From Paenibacillus sp. FSL M7-0420 (GTDB lineage Bacteria > Bacillota > Bacilli > Paenibacillales > Paenibacillaceae), in assembly GCF_038002345.1 (NCBI RefSeq), contig NZ_JBBOCJ010000001.1, positions 4,650,001 to 4,714,000 of the forward strand: a stretch of 64,000 bases of DNA. Direction: 5' to 3'. The notes under the pieces are model-generated. The model was not told the DNA's origin, did no database searches, and saw nothing but the letters and a program-made list of their open reading frames with translations. Numbering within the stretch: position 1 is the stretch's first letter; the number at the start of each line of letters is the position of its first letter. This document shows positions 1 to 8,107 of this stretch, one piece after another. The position numbers and the translations under genes were made by a program.

Positions 1-401
1 GCCACCGTCACCTTCACCCCGCCGAGCCCGGTGCTCCCGGCAATCTGGTCGCGCATCTGGCCGGCGATTTCCTCGGCAGCCAGCTTCAGGCTCTGGTCAC
101 GTGCTCCGGCGGCAAGCATCCGGCCGTCTGCCAGAATCTTGTCCAGCGAATCCGGTGCGCCCTCCGCCTTGTTCAGCAGCCCCCCGCTTCTCTCCTGCTG
201 CTGCATCGCCACGGTCAGCTCCTTGCTGGCATCGCCCTTCAGCAGAGAGATTATCGGGCTGAGCATCGTTAGCAGAACCAGCAGACTGAGCACCAGCCTG
301 GCATAGCGTTCCATGGATTTGCTGGGCAGCAGCATCTCCACGAATGCAGCCATCAGCACGACGAGAATCAGCTCATGGAGCCAACTGCTGAGCCAGGACA
401 T
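1..401 (-). CDS. spoIIIAF: Stage III sporulation protein AF, 3' part cut by window edge
   Basis: The first 133 codons are visible; the rest lies beyond position 1. The ATG at 401 has a GGAGG ribosome binding site 6 nt upstream and follows the spoIIIAE stop by 24 nt. Two hydrophobic segments (about residues 8-25 and 33-55) are followed by a soluble, charged region, which matches the known SpoIIIAF build of two N-terminal membrane helices and a ring-building-motif domain in the intermembrane space. In the family, SpoIIIAF is part of the SpoIIIA-SpoIIQ channel between mother cell and forespore. Position after AA-AB-AC-AD-AE is canonical. The call rests mainly on synteny and membrane layout. Confidence 0.9.
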   Translation of the reverse strand, partial: MSWLSSWLHELILVVLMAAFVEMLLPSKSMERYARLVLSLLVLLTMLSPIISLLKGDASKELTVAMQQQERSGGLLNKAEGAPDSLDKILADGRMLAAGARDQSLKLAAEEIAGQMRDQIAGSTGLGGVKVTV

Positions 402-425
402 GGCGCACCTCCTTATCCTTTCGTT

Positions 426-1757
426 CTATCGCATCATCACGGTCACATTGCCCGCAGTCAGCATAATGGTTACAGCCAGGAAGAACATCAGCGAGACGGC
501 GGCCAGCGCCGCGAAGACGTAAATCATGCTTTTGCCGATCGTCTGCAGGCAGGTCACAATCGGTGTCTCGCCCAGCGGCTGCATCACAGCGGCGGCCAGA
601 TTGTAGATCAGGGCGAGGATCAGTATTTTGATTGCCGGGAACGCGCACAGGAAGAGGATAATGATCACTCCCGACAGCCCGATGGCGTTCTTCACCAGCA
701 GTGAGGCCGAGATGACCGTGTCCGTGGCATCCGCGAACATTTTACCGATCACCGGCACGAAATTTCCTGTTATATATTTGGCCGCGCGTATGGTCACTCC
801 GTCTGTAACCGAGCTGGTAATCCCCCGGACGGAGATCACTCCTAGAAACACCGTCAGCAGCACCCCGAGCAGCCCGGCCCCGATATTGCGCAGCAGATTC
901 GCCAGATGGGTCAGCTTGTATTTCTCCGACATGGCGCTCACCAGATGCAGCACCGCCGAGAAGAACAGCAGCGGGAAGACCAGCGTATGAATCAGCGTGC
1001 CTACGGTATGGATCATGAATACGATCAGCGGATGGGTCACCGACACCGTGACGATATTGCCCATGGAAGCCAGCAGCGCGAACAGCAGCGGAATCATAGC
1101 CATCATGAAGTCGATCATCCGGTCGATGGCATCCTTGGCATAGCCGATAGCGACATTGAAGCTGTTAACGGCGATGACCAGCACCACCATGTAGCAGAGC
1201 ATATAAGCAATCCTGCTGACTGATTTCCGTTCAAAAGCGGTCTGCAGCGTCTCCAGAATCATGCTCAGCACACTGATCATCACAATCGTGACCAGCAGCT
1301 TGCCGTTGTAGAGTACCTCATGCCACATGAAGTTCATCAGGCCGGACAATACGCTTTTGAAGCTTAAGCCCTTATCTCCCGGCAGCAGCATATCCATCAA
1401 GGAAGGCGTCCGTCCCTCCGGGAAAAATCCACCGTAATCCTTCATCAGCTGGTCCCAGTAAGACTCGACTTTGTCTTTTGGCAGATGCTCCACCTGCCCT
1501 TTCACCCACTGGTCAACAGGAGACGTAGGGCCTCCGCTGCCGCCTGTAGCCGGGGACGAAGGAACCGGAGCCGTGCTTGCCGCACTTGCAGAACTTGTAT
1601 CACTTGCGGCGCTTGCGGCGCTTGCGGCGCTTGCGGCGCTTGCGGCGCTTGCCGTGCTTGCACACAGCAGAAGCAGGTGGAGCACCAGCAGTAGAGCTGG
1701 CAGAAGCAGGAGCGCTTTCACCCCTTTTGGCGGCCGAAAAATATGATGCTCCTGCAT
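426..1757 (-). CDS. spoIIIAE: Stage III sporulation protein AE, with Ala-Ala-Ser repeat extension
   Basis: A 443-residue polytopic membrane protein of the SpoIIIA-SpoIIQ channel needed for late forespore gene expression. A signal-like hydrophobic segment (about residues 15-35) is followed by a low-complexity Ala-Ala-Ser tract (about residues 37-65), a soluble segment with the motif WDQLMKDYGGF, then about seven membrane helices. The open frame reaches a GTG at 1766, but that GTG lies inside the GGAGGTGAGG ribosome binding site, so ATG 1757 (8 nt after GGAGG) is the likely start. The B. subtilis protein is about 400 residues, so this one is longer, mostly because of the repeat tract encoded at 1576-1656. 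Confidence 0.95.
   Translation of the reverse strand: MQEHHIFRPPKGVKALLLLPALLLVLHLLLLCASTASAASAASAASAASAASDTSSASAASTAPVPSSPATGGSGGPTSPVDQWVKGQVEHLPKDKVESYWDQLMKDYGGFFPEGRTPSLMDMLLPGDKGLSFKSVLSGLMNFMWHEVLYNGKLLVTIVMISVLSMILETLQTAFERKSVSRIAYMLCYMVVLVIAVNSFNVAIGYAKDAIDRMIDFMMAMIPLLFALLASMGNIVTVSVTHPLIVFMIHTVGTLIHTLVFPLLFFSAVLHLVSAMSEKYKLTHLANLLRNIGAGLLGVLLTVFLGVISVRGITSSVTDGVTIRAAKYITGNFVPVIGKMFADATDTVISASLLVKNAIGLSGVIIILFLCAFPAIKILILALIYNLAAAVMQPLGETPIVTCLQTIGKSMIYVFAALAAVSLMFFLAVTIMLTAGNVTVMMR
1576..1656. repeat. 9-bp coding minisatellite in spoIIIAE
   Basis: Nine consecutive 9-bp units beginning CTTG (plus strand). The five central units (1603-1647) are identical CTTGCGGCG copies and the outer ones are degenerate. 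The period is a multiple of three, so copy changes keep frame. The encoded repeat is Ala-Ala-Ser, just after the signal-like segment of SpoIIIAE. Confidence 0.95.
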
Positions 1758-1804
1758 TCCCCTCACCTCCGCTTTACTCCAACTTGTCCGGCATGTCCGC
1801 TGTA

Positions 1805-2194
1805 TCAGGCTGGCAGCAGCTTCATGACCGTTTCAATAATAATGCTGATAATCGGAACAGCCAGCACCATGATCAGCACCTTGCCGGCCAGCTCAATCTT
1901 GGAAGCAATCGATTCCTGCCCGGCATCCCTCACGATCTGCGCCCCGAATTCCGCAATATAGGAGATGCCGATGATTTTGAACACGGTTTTGATGTGGATC
2001 ATTTCCATCCCGGAGGACTCCGCCACCCGCTCCAGCGTACCTAGAATCGTTCCGATCTTGCCGATCAGGAACAGGAAGATCAGGATGCCGGCCGCCGTGG
2101 TCAGCAGGAAGGCGAATACCGGCTTTTGTTCCTTCAGGACGAGGATAAGGACCGTCGCCAAGATGCCAATTCCCACAATCTGAATGATTTCCAT
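1805..2194 (-). CDS. spoIIIAD: Stage III sporulation protein AD
   Basis: A 129-residue integral membrane protein with about four hydrophobic helices spanning nearly its whole length. Size and hydropathy match SpoIIIAD, which with SpoIIIAC forms a paralogous small membrane pair in the SpoIIIA channel. It ends 47 nt before the spoIIIAE ATG and begins 9 nt after the spoIIIAC stop, as expected in the eight-gene mother-cell operon. The start codon is ATG with a weak TAGG-type ribosome binding site. The short helical segment containing KEQKPVFAFLL, a charged loop between helices one and two, is typical of the AC/AD family. Confidence 0.95.
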   Translation of the reverse strand: MEIIQIVGIGILATVLILVLKEQKPVFAFLLTTAAGILIFLFLIGKIGTILGTLERVAESSGMEMIHIKTVFKIIGISYIAEFGAQIVRDAGQESIASKIELAGKVLIMVLAVPIISIIIETVMKLLPA

Positions 2195-2203
2195 AACTTC
2201 AGC

Positions 2204-2407
2204 CTACTGAAAAAGAAAAATCGTTTTGATTTCCTGCAGCAGCCCATCCAGCATCCGGATGACCATGAACAGGACGATGATAAAGCCGACAATCGTTACC
2301 CAGTGGGCGATATCCTCTTTGCCCATCTGCTTAAGCACCGTATGGATCATGGCGATAATGATGCCGATGCCGGCAATCTGAAAGATCGCGTTGACTTCAA
2401 TATTCAT
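2204..2407 (-). CDS. spoIIIAC: Stage III sporulation protein AC
   Basis: A 67-residue protein made of two membrane helices joined by a loop containing KQMGKEDIAHW. It is homologous to the first half of SpoIIIAD and is a membrane component of the SpoIIIA channel. The frame stays open to a GTG at 2416, but the sequence GAGGTG there is the ribosome binding site of the ATG at 2407 (6-nt spacing), giving the length usual for the family (68 residues in B. subtilis). The gene lies 13 nt after the spoIIIAB stop. Confidence 0.95.
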   Translation of the reverse strand: MNIEVNAIFQIAGIGIIIAMIHTVLKQMGKEDIAHWVTIVGFIIVLFMVIRMLDGLLQEIKTIFLFQ

Positions 2408-2420
2408 TCCTGGCACCTCG

Positions 2421-2939
2421 CTAAAAGATCAAAATGACGATCAATGCTCCAAGCAGCAGACCCAGGCTTTTACTCACCTTCTCGTACTTGCCCTGATCTT
2501 CTCTGGCCGCTGTCTCCTCCTGCTTCAATTGCTGTAAAGCCAGTGCAATATGCGTGCTCTGATTCGGCCGGTCACTGGTTCCGAGCGTGCAGCTTAGCTG
2601 CCGGATGATCTCCTTCTCCGTGCCCCGCAGCGATGCGCTGCTCCAGTGGGCTTCCATCGCCCGCCGGATGGCCTCTTCCGCACTGTAGTTATGCGGCGGG
2701 TTCATCTCCTCCGCCGCCGTAAGGAAAAAAGCTCTCAGCGGCTCCTTCGTCTGCATCCCGATCCGGCGCAGCGCCTCCGGCAGCGGCGTGTAGCCGTACT
2801 GGATCTCGGTCTCCAGCCGCTGGAGCGCGGCAATTAAGGCCCGGATATGCCTCGGCCGGTCGGCATACTGGGCCGCCTGCTTGAAGCCGGCCAGGGTTCC
2901 CGCCAGCACGATCAGTACCGCGCCAAGCAGCTTAAGCAT
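2421..2939 (-). CDS. spoIIIAB: Stage III sporulation protein AB
   Basis: A 172-residue protein with an N-terminal membrane helix (about residues 3-20), a soluble, mainly helical domain, and a C-terminal hydrophobic segment. In the family it resembles type II/IV secretion inner-membrane (GspF-like) subunits and is thought to partner the SpoIIIAA ATPase. ATG 2939 is preferred over the in-frame GTG 2948 because GGGGG sits 8 nt upstream of it. The ATG overlaps the last 8 nt of spoIIIAA, which suggests translational coupling. Its length matches B. subtilis (171 residues). Confidence 0.95.
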   Translation of the reverse strand: MLKLLGAVLIVLAGTLAGFKQAAQYADRPRHIRALIAALQRLETEIQYGYTPLPEALRRIGMQTKEPLRAFFLTAAEEMNPPHNYSAEEAIRRAMEAHWSSASLRGTEKEIIRQLSCTLGTSDRPNQSTHIALALQQLKQEETAAREDQGKYEKVSKSLGLLLGALIVILIF

Positions 2940-3939
2940 GGCGGTCACCCCCTGGCACCGGCTGCTGCTCCGGCGAGACCAGCAGCAGCCCGCGCTTCTG
3001 GGCGTCCAGAATGCGGAAGGACAAGCCAGAGGCTCCGCGGTGCAGTATCACATACCGCTCGAACATCCGGTGCTCCAGCAGCCCGCCAAGTCCGGGCCGC
3101 CGGGCAAGCTCGGACACTTCCTTGCCGTGCGCGGAAGCGACCACCGAGATCCCGGCGTGCAGCGCCTCTGTCACTGCCTCTGCGTCCTCCATGCGGCCGA
3201 TTTCATCGGCGATCAGCACATCGGGCGACAGGGAGCGGATCATCATCATCATGCCCTCCGCCTTGGGGCAGCCGTCCAGAATATCCGTGCGCGGCCCGAC
3301 ATCGAAGGCCGGAATTCCCCGGCGGCTGCCTGCGATCTCAGAGCGTTCGTCGACGATGCCGACCTTCAGCCCCGGCCGGCTGCCTTCCCGGCCGCCGCTT
3401 GCGCCAGCTGACAGCTGCCTGGCCAGATCTCGCAGCAGTGTGGTCTTGCCATGCTGCGGCGGGGACAGAATCAGCGTATGCATCACACGCTGCCGCCCCC
3501 GGTCCAGCAGATACGGCAGCACGCCGTCGGCGATGCCGTGCACCTCACGGGCAATCCGCACGTTGAAGCCGGTAATATCACGCAGATGCTCCACGCCGCC
3601 CCCGCTCAGCACCGTCCGGCCGCAGAGACCGATCCGGTGTCCGCCCGGAATCGTAATGAAGCCCTTGCGCAGCTCCTCTTCCATCGTATAGAGGGAATGA
3701 TTGCTGATGAGGTCCAGCAGCCGGTGCGTATCCTCCCGGTCCGGCCGGTAAGCCTCGCCGGGAAGCTGGGTCAGGGTGCCGCCGGCACCGATGAAATGAT
3801 ACTTGCCGGAATAGTTGATCTCCAGCGGCCGTCCCTCACGGACGCGGATCTCCTCCACCTTGTCCAGGAGCGCAGCGGGGAGGCCGCCTAGCAGCGCTCT
3901 TACTTTTTCGGGAAACAACAGAAGCCAGTCATTTGTCAT
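2932..3939 (-). CDS. spoIIIAA: Stage III sporulation protein AA, secretion-type ATPase
   Basis: A cytoplasmic RecA-like ATPase of 335 residues that energises the SpoIIIA channel, related to type II/IV secretion ATPases. Visible motifs are a Walker A-like PPQHGKTTLL in the middle, a Walker B-like segment DVLIADEIGRMED, and the family signature GIPAFDVGPRTDI. The first frame codon is TTG 3954, but ATG 3939 has GGGGG 8 nt upstream and is preferred. It is the first gene of the spoIIIA operon. A candidate sigma-E promoter lies between it and yqhV. It is slightly longer than the B. subtilis protein (307 residues). Confidence 0.96.
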   Translation of the reverse strand: MTNDWLLLFPEKVRALLGGLPAALLDKVEEIRVREGRPLEINYSGKYHFIGAGGTLTQLPGEAYRPDREDTHRLLDLISNHSLYTMEEELRKGFITIPGGHRIGLCGRTVLSGGGVEHLRDITGFNVRIAREVHGIADGVLPYLLDRGRQRVMHTLILSPPQHGKTTLLRDLARQLSAGASGGREGSRPGLKVGIVDERSEIAGSRRGIPAFDVGPRTDILDGCPKAEGMMMMIRSLSPDVLIADEIGRMEDAEAVTEALHAGISVVASAHGKEVSELARRPGLGGLLEHRMFERYVILHRGASGLSFRILDAQKRGLLLVSPEQQPVPGGDRHA

Positions 3940-3983
3940 ACCAGGTACCCCCAAGCTGTCCTCTACTAAATAGCTTTATTTCA

Positions 3984-4012
3984 TATTTATGCTTGTACTT
4001 ATGCTTTATGCC
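3984..4012 (-). promoter_or_regulatory. Candidate sigma-E promoter of spoIIIA operon
   Basis: On the minus strand a -35-like GGCATAA (4012-4006) is followed after 14 nt by a -10-like CATAAATA (3991-3984), about 45 nt upstream of the spoIIIAA ATG. The spoIIIA operon is sigma-E dependent in B. subtilis. The match is partial and unproven. Confidence 0.35.
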
Positions 4013-4021
4013 TATCATCTA

Positions 4022-4294
4022 TCATTTCTTGAGAATCCCGAATAAGAGAATAGCCACCCCGCAGCCAATCCAGCCCAGCTTGCCCCAGGACAGCTGCTCT
4101 GCCATCCCTGTAAGGCCGACAGCCGTGGTCAGAATGAGGATTGTAGGGCCGACAAGCGCCAGTCCCGAATTGACAGCCAGCGCCTTATCCACCTGATTCA
4201 GCTTCAGCATAATCAAGGCCGCCGCAATCTCTACACTGCCGGACAGCAGCCGCAGGGCCGACATCCAGCTTACATACTTGTCCAAATATCCCAA
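4022..4294 (-). CDS. yqhV: YqhV family membrane protein
   Basis: A 90-residue protein with three hydrophobic helices (about residues 18-32, 42-62 and 72-88) and a short basic tail ending GILKK. Size, topology and position directly upstream of spoIIIAA match B. subtilis YqhV, whose function is unknown. It lies on the same strand as the spoIIIA operon, 82 nt before the spoIIIAA ATG. A candidate sigma-E promoter falls in that gap, so it need not be cotranscribed. Confidence 0.88.
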   Translation of the reverse strand: MGYLDKYVSWMSALRLLSGSVEIAAALIMLKLNQVDKALAVNSGLALVGPTILILTTAVGLTGMAEQLSWGKLGWIGCGVAILLFGILKK

Positions 4295-4531
4295 CTCCCT
4301 TTTTACAAATCTATGGGCCCGCCCGCCATTTCACTGCAAATCAAACAAGCTGTTATCCATGGATATGCGGAAGGGGGCGACTTTAGACAAGAAGAAATGG
4401 GGATACTAGCACAGATTTCAGGAGGTGTGAAAGATATCATAGTGCCGCACCCCATAAAAAAATATCATCGGTATGATAAAATTAATTTTGCCGTATCCAA
4501 AGATAACTGAGCAGAGAAGGGGATCATAGTC

Positions 4532-5398
4532 ATGCAGGTTCGTAATTTCGTAGTACCGCTTGTATCAGGAACGATAACCAGACAGGTAAAAGAGGTAGCT
4601 ATTATTATATTTTCAGCCTTCCTGGTAGCAGCCGGCCTGCGGCTATTCCTGATTCCGCACCAGCTCCTAAGCGGCGGGGTAGCCGGGACAGCTTCCATCA
4701 TCGGGTATTTGACCCATCCAAAGTATATTTCGTTGTATTATTTCGCCATCAATCTGCCAATCCTGATCTGGGGCTTCGTCGCCGTGGGCAAAAAGTACAT
4801 CTGCTACAGCATGCTGTCCGTCCTGTCCACTACCTGGTTCCTGACGGTGATTCCTGTAGTGAAGCTTACCAAGGACCCGATTCTGGCCAGTATCTTCGGC
4901 GGGGTGATTATTGCGGGAGGGGTGGGCTTCTCACTGCGGGCGGGCGGTTCTTCCGGGGGCTTCGACATTCTCGGCTCGATCATTACCCGCAAGCGGGATA
5001 TTCCTATGGGCACCGTGCTGTTCGTCATGGACGGTCTGGTGATCTTAAGTCTCGGCTTCTTCAAAAGCTGGGATTCCGCGCTCTACGCGATGCTCTGTAT
5101 CTTCGTCAAAAGCCGGGTGGTGGACATGATCCACATCCGCCATATCAAGCTGACCTGCTTCATCGTCACGAAGGAGCGCGAGAAAATGCTGAACCGGCTG
5201 ACCAGTCTGCCGCACGGCATCACGGTTGTGAACGCCGAGGGCGGATACAGTCACGAAGGCAATACGATGCTGATGACCGTAACCACCCGCTATGAGCTGG
5301 CAGATCTGCGCAAAACGATTCTGGAGACCGATCCGAAATCCTTCGTTAACGTGCTGGAGACGGTAGAGATTATGGGCAGGTTCCGGCGGCTGAGCTAA
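4532..5398 (+). CDS. YitT family membrane protein (DUF161/DUF2179)
   Basis: A 288-residue protein with about five membrane helices in the first 200 residues and a soluble C-terminal DUF2179-like domain (about residues 205-285) containing LPHGITVVNAEGGYS. Glycine-rich helix motifs GVAGTASIIGYL and RAGGSSGGFDILG are typical of the YitT family, widespread in Firmicutes and of unknown transport role. AAGGGG lies 9 nt before the ATG. It is transcribed alone, divergently from yqhV, and ends before a strong bidirectional terminator. Confidence 0.9.
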   Translation: MQVRNFVVPLVSGTITRQVKEVAIIIFSAFLVAAGLRLFLIPHQLLSGGVAGTASIIGYLTHPKYISLYYFAINLPILIWGFVAVGKKYICYSMLSVLSTTWFLTVIPVVKLTKDPILASIFGGVIIAGGVGFSLRAGGSSGGFDILGSIITRKRDIPMGTVLFVMDGLVILSLGFFKSWDSALYAMLCIFVKSRVVDMIHIRHIKLTCFIVTKEREKMLNRLTSLPHGITVVNAEGGYSHEGNTMLMTVTTRYELADLRKTILETDPKSFVNVLETVEIMGRFRRLS

Positions 5399-5460
5399 GC
5401 AGGAGCAAGCTTGCTGCCACCCGCCGGAGCGTCAGGCAAGTAACATATTTTGCGGCAAAA

Positions 5461-5507
5461 GAAAAGAGTGCTGTTCTCCGCTTTTGCGGGTAACAGCACT
5501 CTTTTTA
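5461..5507. terminator. Bidirectional terminator between yitT and aspartate kinase
   Basis: The arms AAGAGTGCTGTT (5464-5475) and AACAGCACTCTT (5492-5503) form a 12-bp stem with T-runs on both strands, serving the converging genes. Confidence 0.9.
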
Positions 5508-5529
5508 ACTTAGGATTAAGACTCGATTC

Positions 5530-6783
5530 TTAGCGGCGGTCCTGCGGGCCTCCAACGAAGGCTTGCTCTTGTGTATCCAGGTTATAGGCGGTATGCAGCG
5601 CCTGGATGATCTGCTGCAGGTTGCCGGATTCAATCACACAGGATACCTTGATCTCGGAGGTGCTGACCATCTTGATGCTCACGCCTTCATTCGAGATCAC
5701 CTCGAACATTTTGGCGGCAACCCCCGGGTGGCTGACCATTCCGGCGCCGACAATCGACACCTTGACCAGACTGTCCTCGGAAGTCACTTCACGGTAAGGC
5801 AATACGCTGTGCAGTTCCTCGATAACCTCCTTGGCCTTCACAAGATCTCCAAGCGCTACAGTGAAGGAGAAGTCAGCCGTCTTGTTCTGCACTCCGCTCT
5901 GCACGATAATATCAACATCCACACCTTCATCGGCCAGCTTGCCGAATACCTGGGCGAGTACCCCCGGCACATCAGGAACTCCCAGAATACTGATCCGGGC
6001 CACATTCTTGTCATACGCAATTCCGCTAACCACTACACCCTGCTCCATGCTTGCTTCCTCCTTCACCACCGTACCTTCATTATGGTTAAAGCTTGATCTG
6101 ACGACCAGCTTCACTTGATATCGTTTGGCATATTCCACGGCACGCGGATGCAGCACTGCTGCCCCGAGATTCGCCAGCTCCAGCATCTCGTCATAGGAGA
6201 TTTCCTTCAGCTTGCGCGCCGTCTTCACAATCCGCGGGTCAGTCGAGTAGATTCCGTCTACATCGGTGTAAATCTCGCAGACATCCGCCTTGATGGCTGC
6301 TGCCAGCGCAACCGCTGTCGTATCTGAGCCTCCGCGGCCCAGCGTAGTGATCTCGCCATCCAGTGTCATGCCCTGGAAGCCGGCTACAATCACAATCTGC
6401 TCCCGCTCCAGCGACTCCAGCACCCGGCGCGGAACAATCTCACTGATCCGTGCCCGGCCGTGGGTCTCATCGGTACGGAACCCGGCCTGCCAGCCTGTAT
6501 AGGATACGGCATTCCGGCCGATCCCGTGAAGCGCGATCGACAGAAGCGCTACGGAGATCTGCTCCCCGGTAGTCATCAGCATATCCATCTCGCGTGCGGG
6601 GGGCTGACCGTTCAGCTGATTCGCCTGATCGATCAGATCATCTGTGGTATCTCCCATAGCGGAGACCACCACCACGCAGCGATGTCCTTCATCCTGCTTG
6701 GCTGCGATCCGCCCGGCGACCCGCTTCATACGTTCAATGTCGCCGACGGAGCTGCCCCCGAATTTCATGACATAAAGTGACAA
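5530..6783 (-). CDS. Aspartate kinase with two ACT domains
   Basis: Phosphorylates aspartate, the first step toward diaminopimelate, lysine, threonine and methionine. The N-terminal amino-acid kinase domain carries VMKFGGSSVGD and GFQGMTLDGEITTLGRGGSD, and two C-terminal ACT domains follow (beginning near ISILGVPDVPGVLAQ and KVSIVGAGMVSHPG). The length of 417 residues fits the lysine-sensitive Bacillus type (lysC/dapG class); which isozyme cannot be told here. TTG 6783 is preferred because AGGGAG lies 10 nt upstream; a GTG at 6795 is in frame but inside the binding site. No lysine riboswitch was seen upstream. Confidence 0.93.
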   Translation of the reverse strand: MSLYVMKFGGSSVGDIERMKRVAGRIAAKQDEGHRCVVVVSAMGDTTDDLIDQANQLNGQPPAREMDMLMTTGEQISVALLSIALHGIGRNAVSYTGWQAGFRTDETHGRARISEIVPRRVLESLEREQIVIVAGFQGMTLDGEITTLGRGGSDTTAVALAAAIKADVCEIYTDVDGIYSTDPRIVKTARKLKEISYDEMLELANLGAAVLHPRAVEYAKRYQVKLVVRSSFNHNEGTVVKEEASMEQGVVVSGIAYDKNVARISILGVPDVPGVLAQVFGKLADEGVDVDIIVQSGVQNKTADFSFTVALGDLVKAKEVIEELHSVLPYREVTSEDSLVKVSIVGAGMVSHPGVAAKMFEVISNEGVSIKMVSTSEIKVSCVIESGNLQQIIQALHTAYNLDTQEQAFVGGPQDRR

Positions 6784-6847
6784 AGTTCCATTCACTCCCT
6801 ATTTCGCTCTATAGTAGCTTAAATTTTGGTTAATGCTTTAACACAGT

Positions 6848-6875
6848 ATAATACGAAAATCATAACATGCGTTAA
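6848..6875 (-). promoter_or_regulatory. Candidate sigma-A promoter of aspartate kinase
   Basis: On the minus strand TTAACG (6875-6870), a 16-nt spacer and TATTAT (6853-6848) lie about 65 nt upstream of the start. The -35 match is weak. Confidence 0.3.
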
Positions 6876-6945
6876 TGGTTTCACAAAATAAAATGCCCAT
6901 TTTTGATGAACCCGGCCATAACCCCGAACCTTCACGACCTAAATC

Positions 6946-7167
6946 AGGTGCACTAGTGCACCTCAATCGCTCGTCCAGCCCGCTCCGGCCCAATTCTGGT
7001 GCACTAGTGCACCTCATTCGCTCATCCAGCCCGCTTTGGCTCAATTCAAGTGCACTAGTGCACCTAATTCGCTCATCCAGCCCGCTCCGGCCCAATTCAG
7101 GTGCACTAGTGCACCTCATTCGCTCATCCAGCCCGCTTTAGCCCAATTCAGGGGCACTATTGCTCCT
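6946..7167. repeat. 51-bp tandem array with palindromic core
   Basis: Five units with cores beginning at 6946, 6997, 7048, 7099 and 7150, each exactly 51 bp after the last. The core is the perfect palindrome AGGTGCACTAGTGCACCT; copies two and three differ at one edge position and copy five is degenerate. Sequence between cores (CATTCGCTCATCCAGCCC and so on) is also largely shared. The array makes open frames on both strands because 51 is a multiple of three, but copy differences change residues, so coding is unlikely. Confidence 0.97.
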
Positions 7168-7215
7168 CATTACTCCCTTCACTCCACATTCTGCCCCACC
7201 TGAGACGTCCGCCAG

Positions 7216-7384
7216 AGGGATTTATCCCTTTTATTCCTAATGCGCCGACCGTTTTCTGCGAATCTGAGGGATTTATCCCTTTGATTTACCCTTCATGTCC
7301 ACTTTTAGCTTAATCTGAGGGATTTATCCCTTTAATCCCTCCGTTCAGCTAACATTCCACTAAATCTGAGGGATTTATCCCTTT
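7216..7384. repeat. 51-bp spaced array of AGGGATTTATCCCTTT hairpin cores
   Basis: Four copies of AGGGATTTATCCCTTT begin at 7216, 7267, 7318 and 7369, again exactly 51 bp apart. Three are preceded by TCTG. Each core is a 6-bp inverted repeat around TT. Unlike the neighbouring array, the roughly 31-nt sequences between cores are not conserved, only their length. All frames contain stops. Confidence 0.96.
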
Positions 7385-7440
7385 CATCCTTTTAATCCCC
7401 TTTCCCTTCACTTCTTCCCTCTCGCCCAGCCTGACACAGC

Positions 7441-7473
7441 AAAAAGACCTCCGCCGCATCAAGCGGGGAGGCC
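7441..7473 (-). terminator. efp terminator
   Basis: On the minus strand GGCCTCCCCGC pairs with GCGGAGGTC-type sequence and is followed by TTTTT, 30 nt after the efp stop. Confidence 0.8.
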
Positions 7474-7504
7474 CTCAAGTTACATCTGAAATCCAAAAAG
7501 GCTC

Positions 7505-8062
7505 TTACGCGCGGGAGATATATTTACCTTCGCGGGTATCGACCAGGAGAACATCTCCTTCATTGATGAACAGCGGTACCTGGACCGTATGACCGGTCTC
7601 CAGAACAGCGGCTTTGGTTGCGCCTTGAGCCGTGTTGCCCTTCACGCCAGGTTCGGTCTCGGTAACCTTCAGCTCTACGCTGGTCGGCAGGTTGATCCCA
7701 AGAATTTCGCCCTGGTAGCTGACGATATTTACCGTCATGTTCTCTCTAAGGAAGTTAAGCTCCCATTCGAGCTGCTTGGCTGTCAATTCGAACTGGTCGT
7801 AAGTCTCGTTGTCCATGAACACATGCTCAGAGCCGCTTGCATACAGATACTGTACGCCACGGTTCTCGATGATGGCGCGGCCAATCGTTTCACCGGCACG
7901 GAACGTGCGTTCAACCGTATTGCCGTTACGCAGGTTCTTCAGCTTGGAGCGGACGAAGGCTGCGCCTTTACCCGGCTTCACGTGCTGGAAATCTAGGACG
8001 GTGAAGATGTCCCCTTCTACTTCTACGGTCAGGCCTGTCTTGAAATCGTTAACTGAAATCAC
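7505..8062 (-). CDS. efp: Translation elongation factor P
   Basis: A 185-residue ribosome-binding factor that relieves stalling at polyproline stretches. It has the usual three beta-barrel domains, with the conserved loop KPGKGAAF whose Lys32 is the residue that is post-translationally modified in bacterial EF-P. The start is GTG 8062, with GGAGGG 7 nt upstream. It directly follows pepQ (45-nt gap), the same order as in B. subtilis. No EF-P modification enzyme is visible nearby. Length and motifs are canonical. Confidence 0.98.
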   Translation of the reverse strand: MISVNDFKTGLTVEVEGDIFTVLDFQHVKPGKGAAFVRSKLKNLRNGNTVERTFRAGETIGRAIIENRGVQYLYASGSEHVFMDNETYDQFELTAKQLEWELNFLRENMTVNIVSYQGEILGINLPTSVELKVTETEPGVKGNTAQGATKAAVLETGHTVQVPLFINEGDVLLVDTREGKYISRA

Positions 8063-8107
8063 AAAAAATCCCTCCTGGAATCCATAAATGAACTGAATAA
8101 TAGTGTC

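Noticed and set aside
4313..4510. Small open frame between yqhV and yitT
   Set aside because: It covers the divergent promoter region, lacks a ribosome binding site and matches no known small protein.
5530..6783. Lysine riboswitch ahead of aspartate kinase
   Set aside because: The leader is short and followed by the repeat field; no conserved lysine-aptamer segments were found.
6838..7141. Open frames of about 90 codons on both strands with 17-residue repeats
   Set aside because: They result from the 51-bp period being a multiple of three. Substitutions are non-synonymous, no ribosome binding site is seen and both strands are equally open.
7216..7384. Possible CRISPR array (constant repeats with different, equal-length spacers)
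   Set aside because: The repeats are only about 16-20 bp, there are four copies with AT-rich simple spacers, no cas genes are in the window, and similar 51-bp arrays with conserved spacers lie next door.
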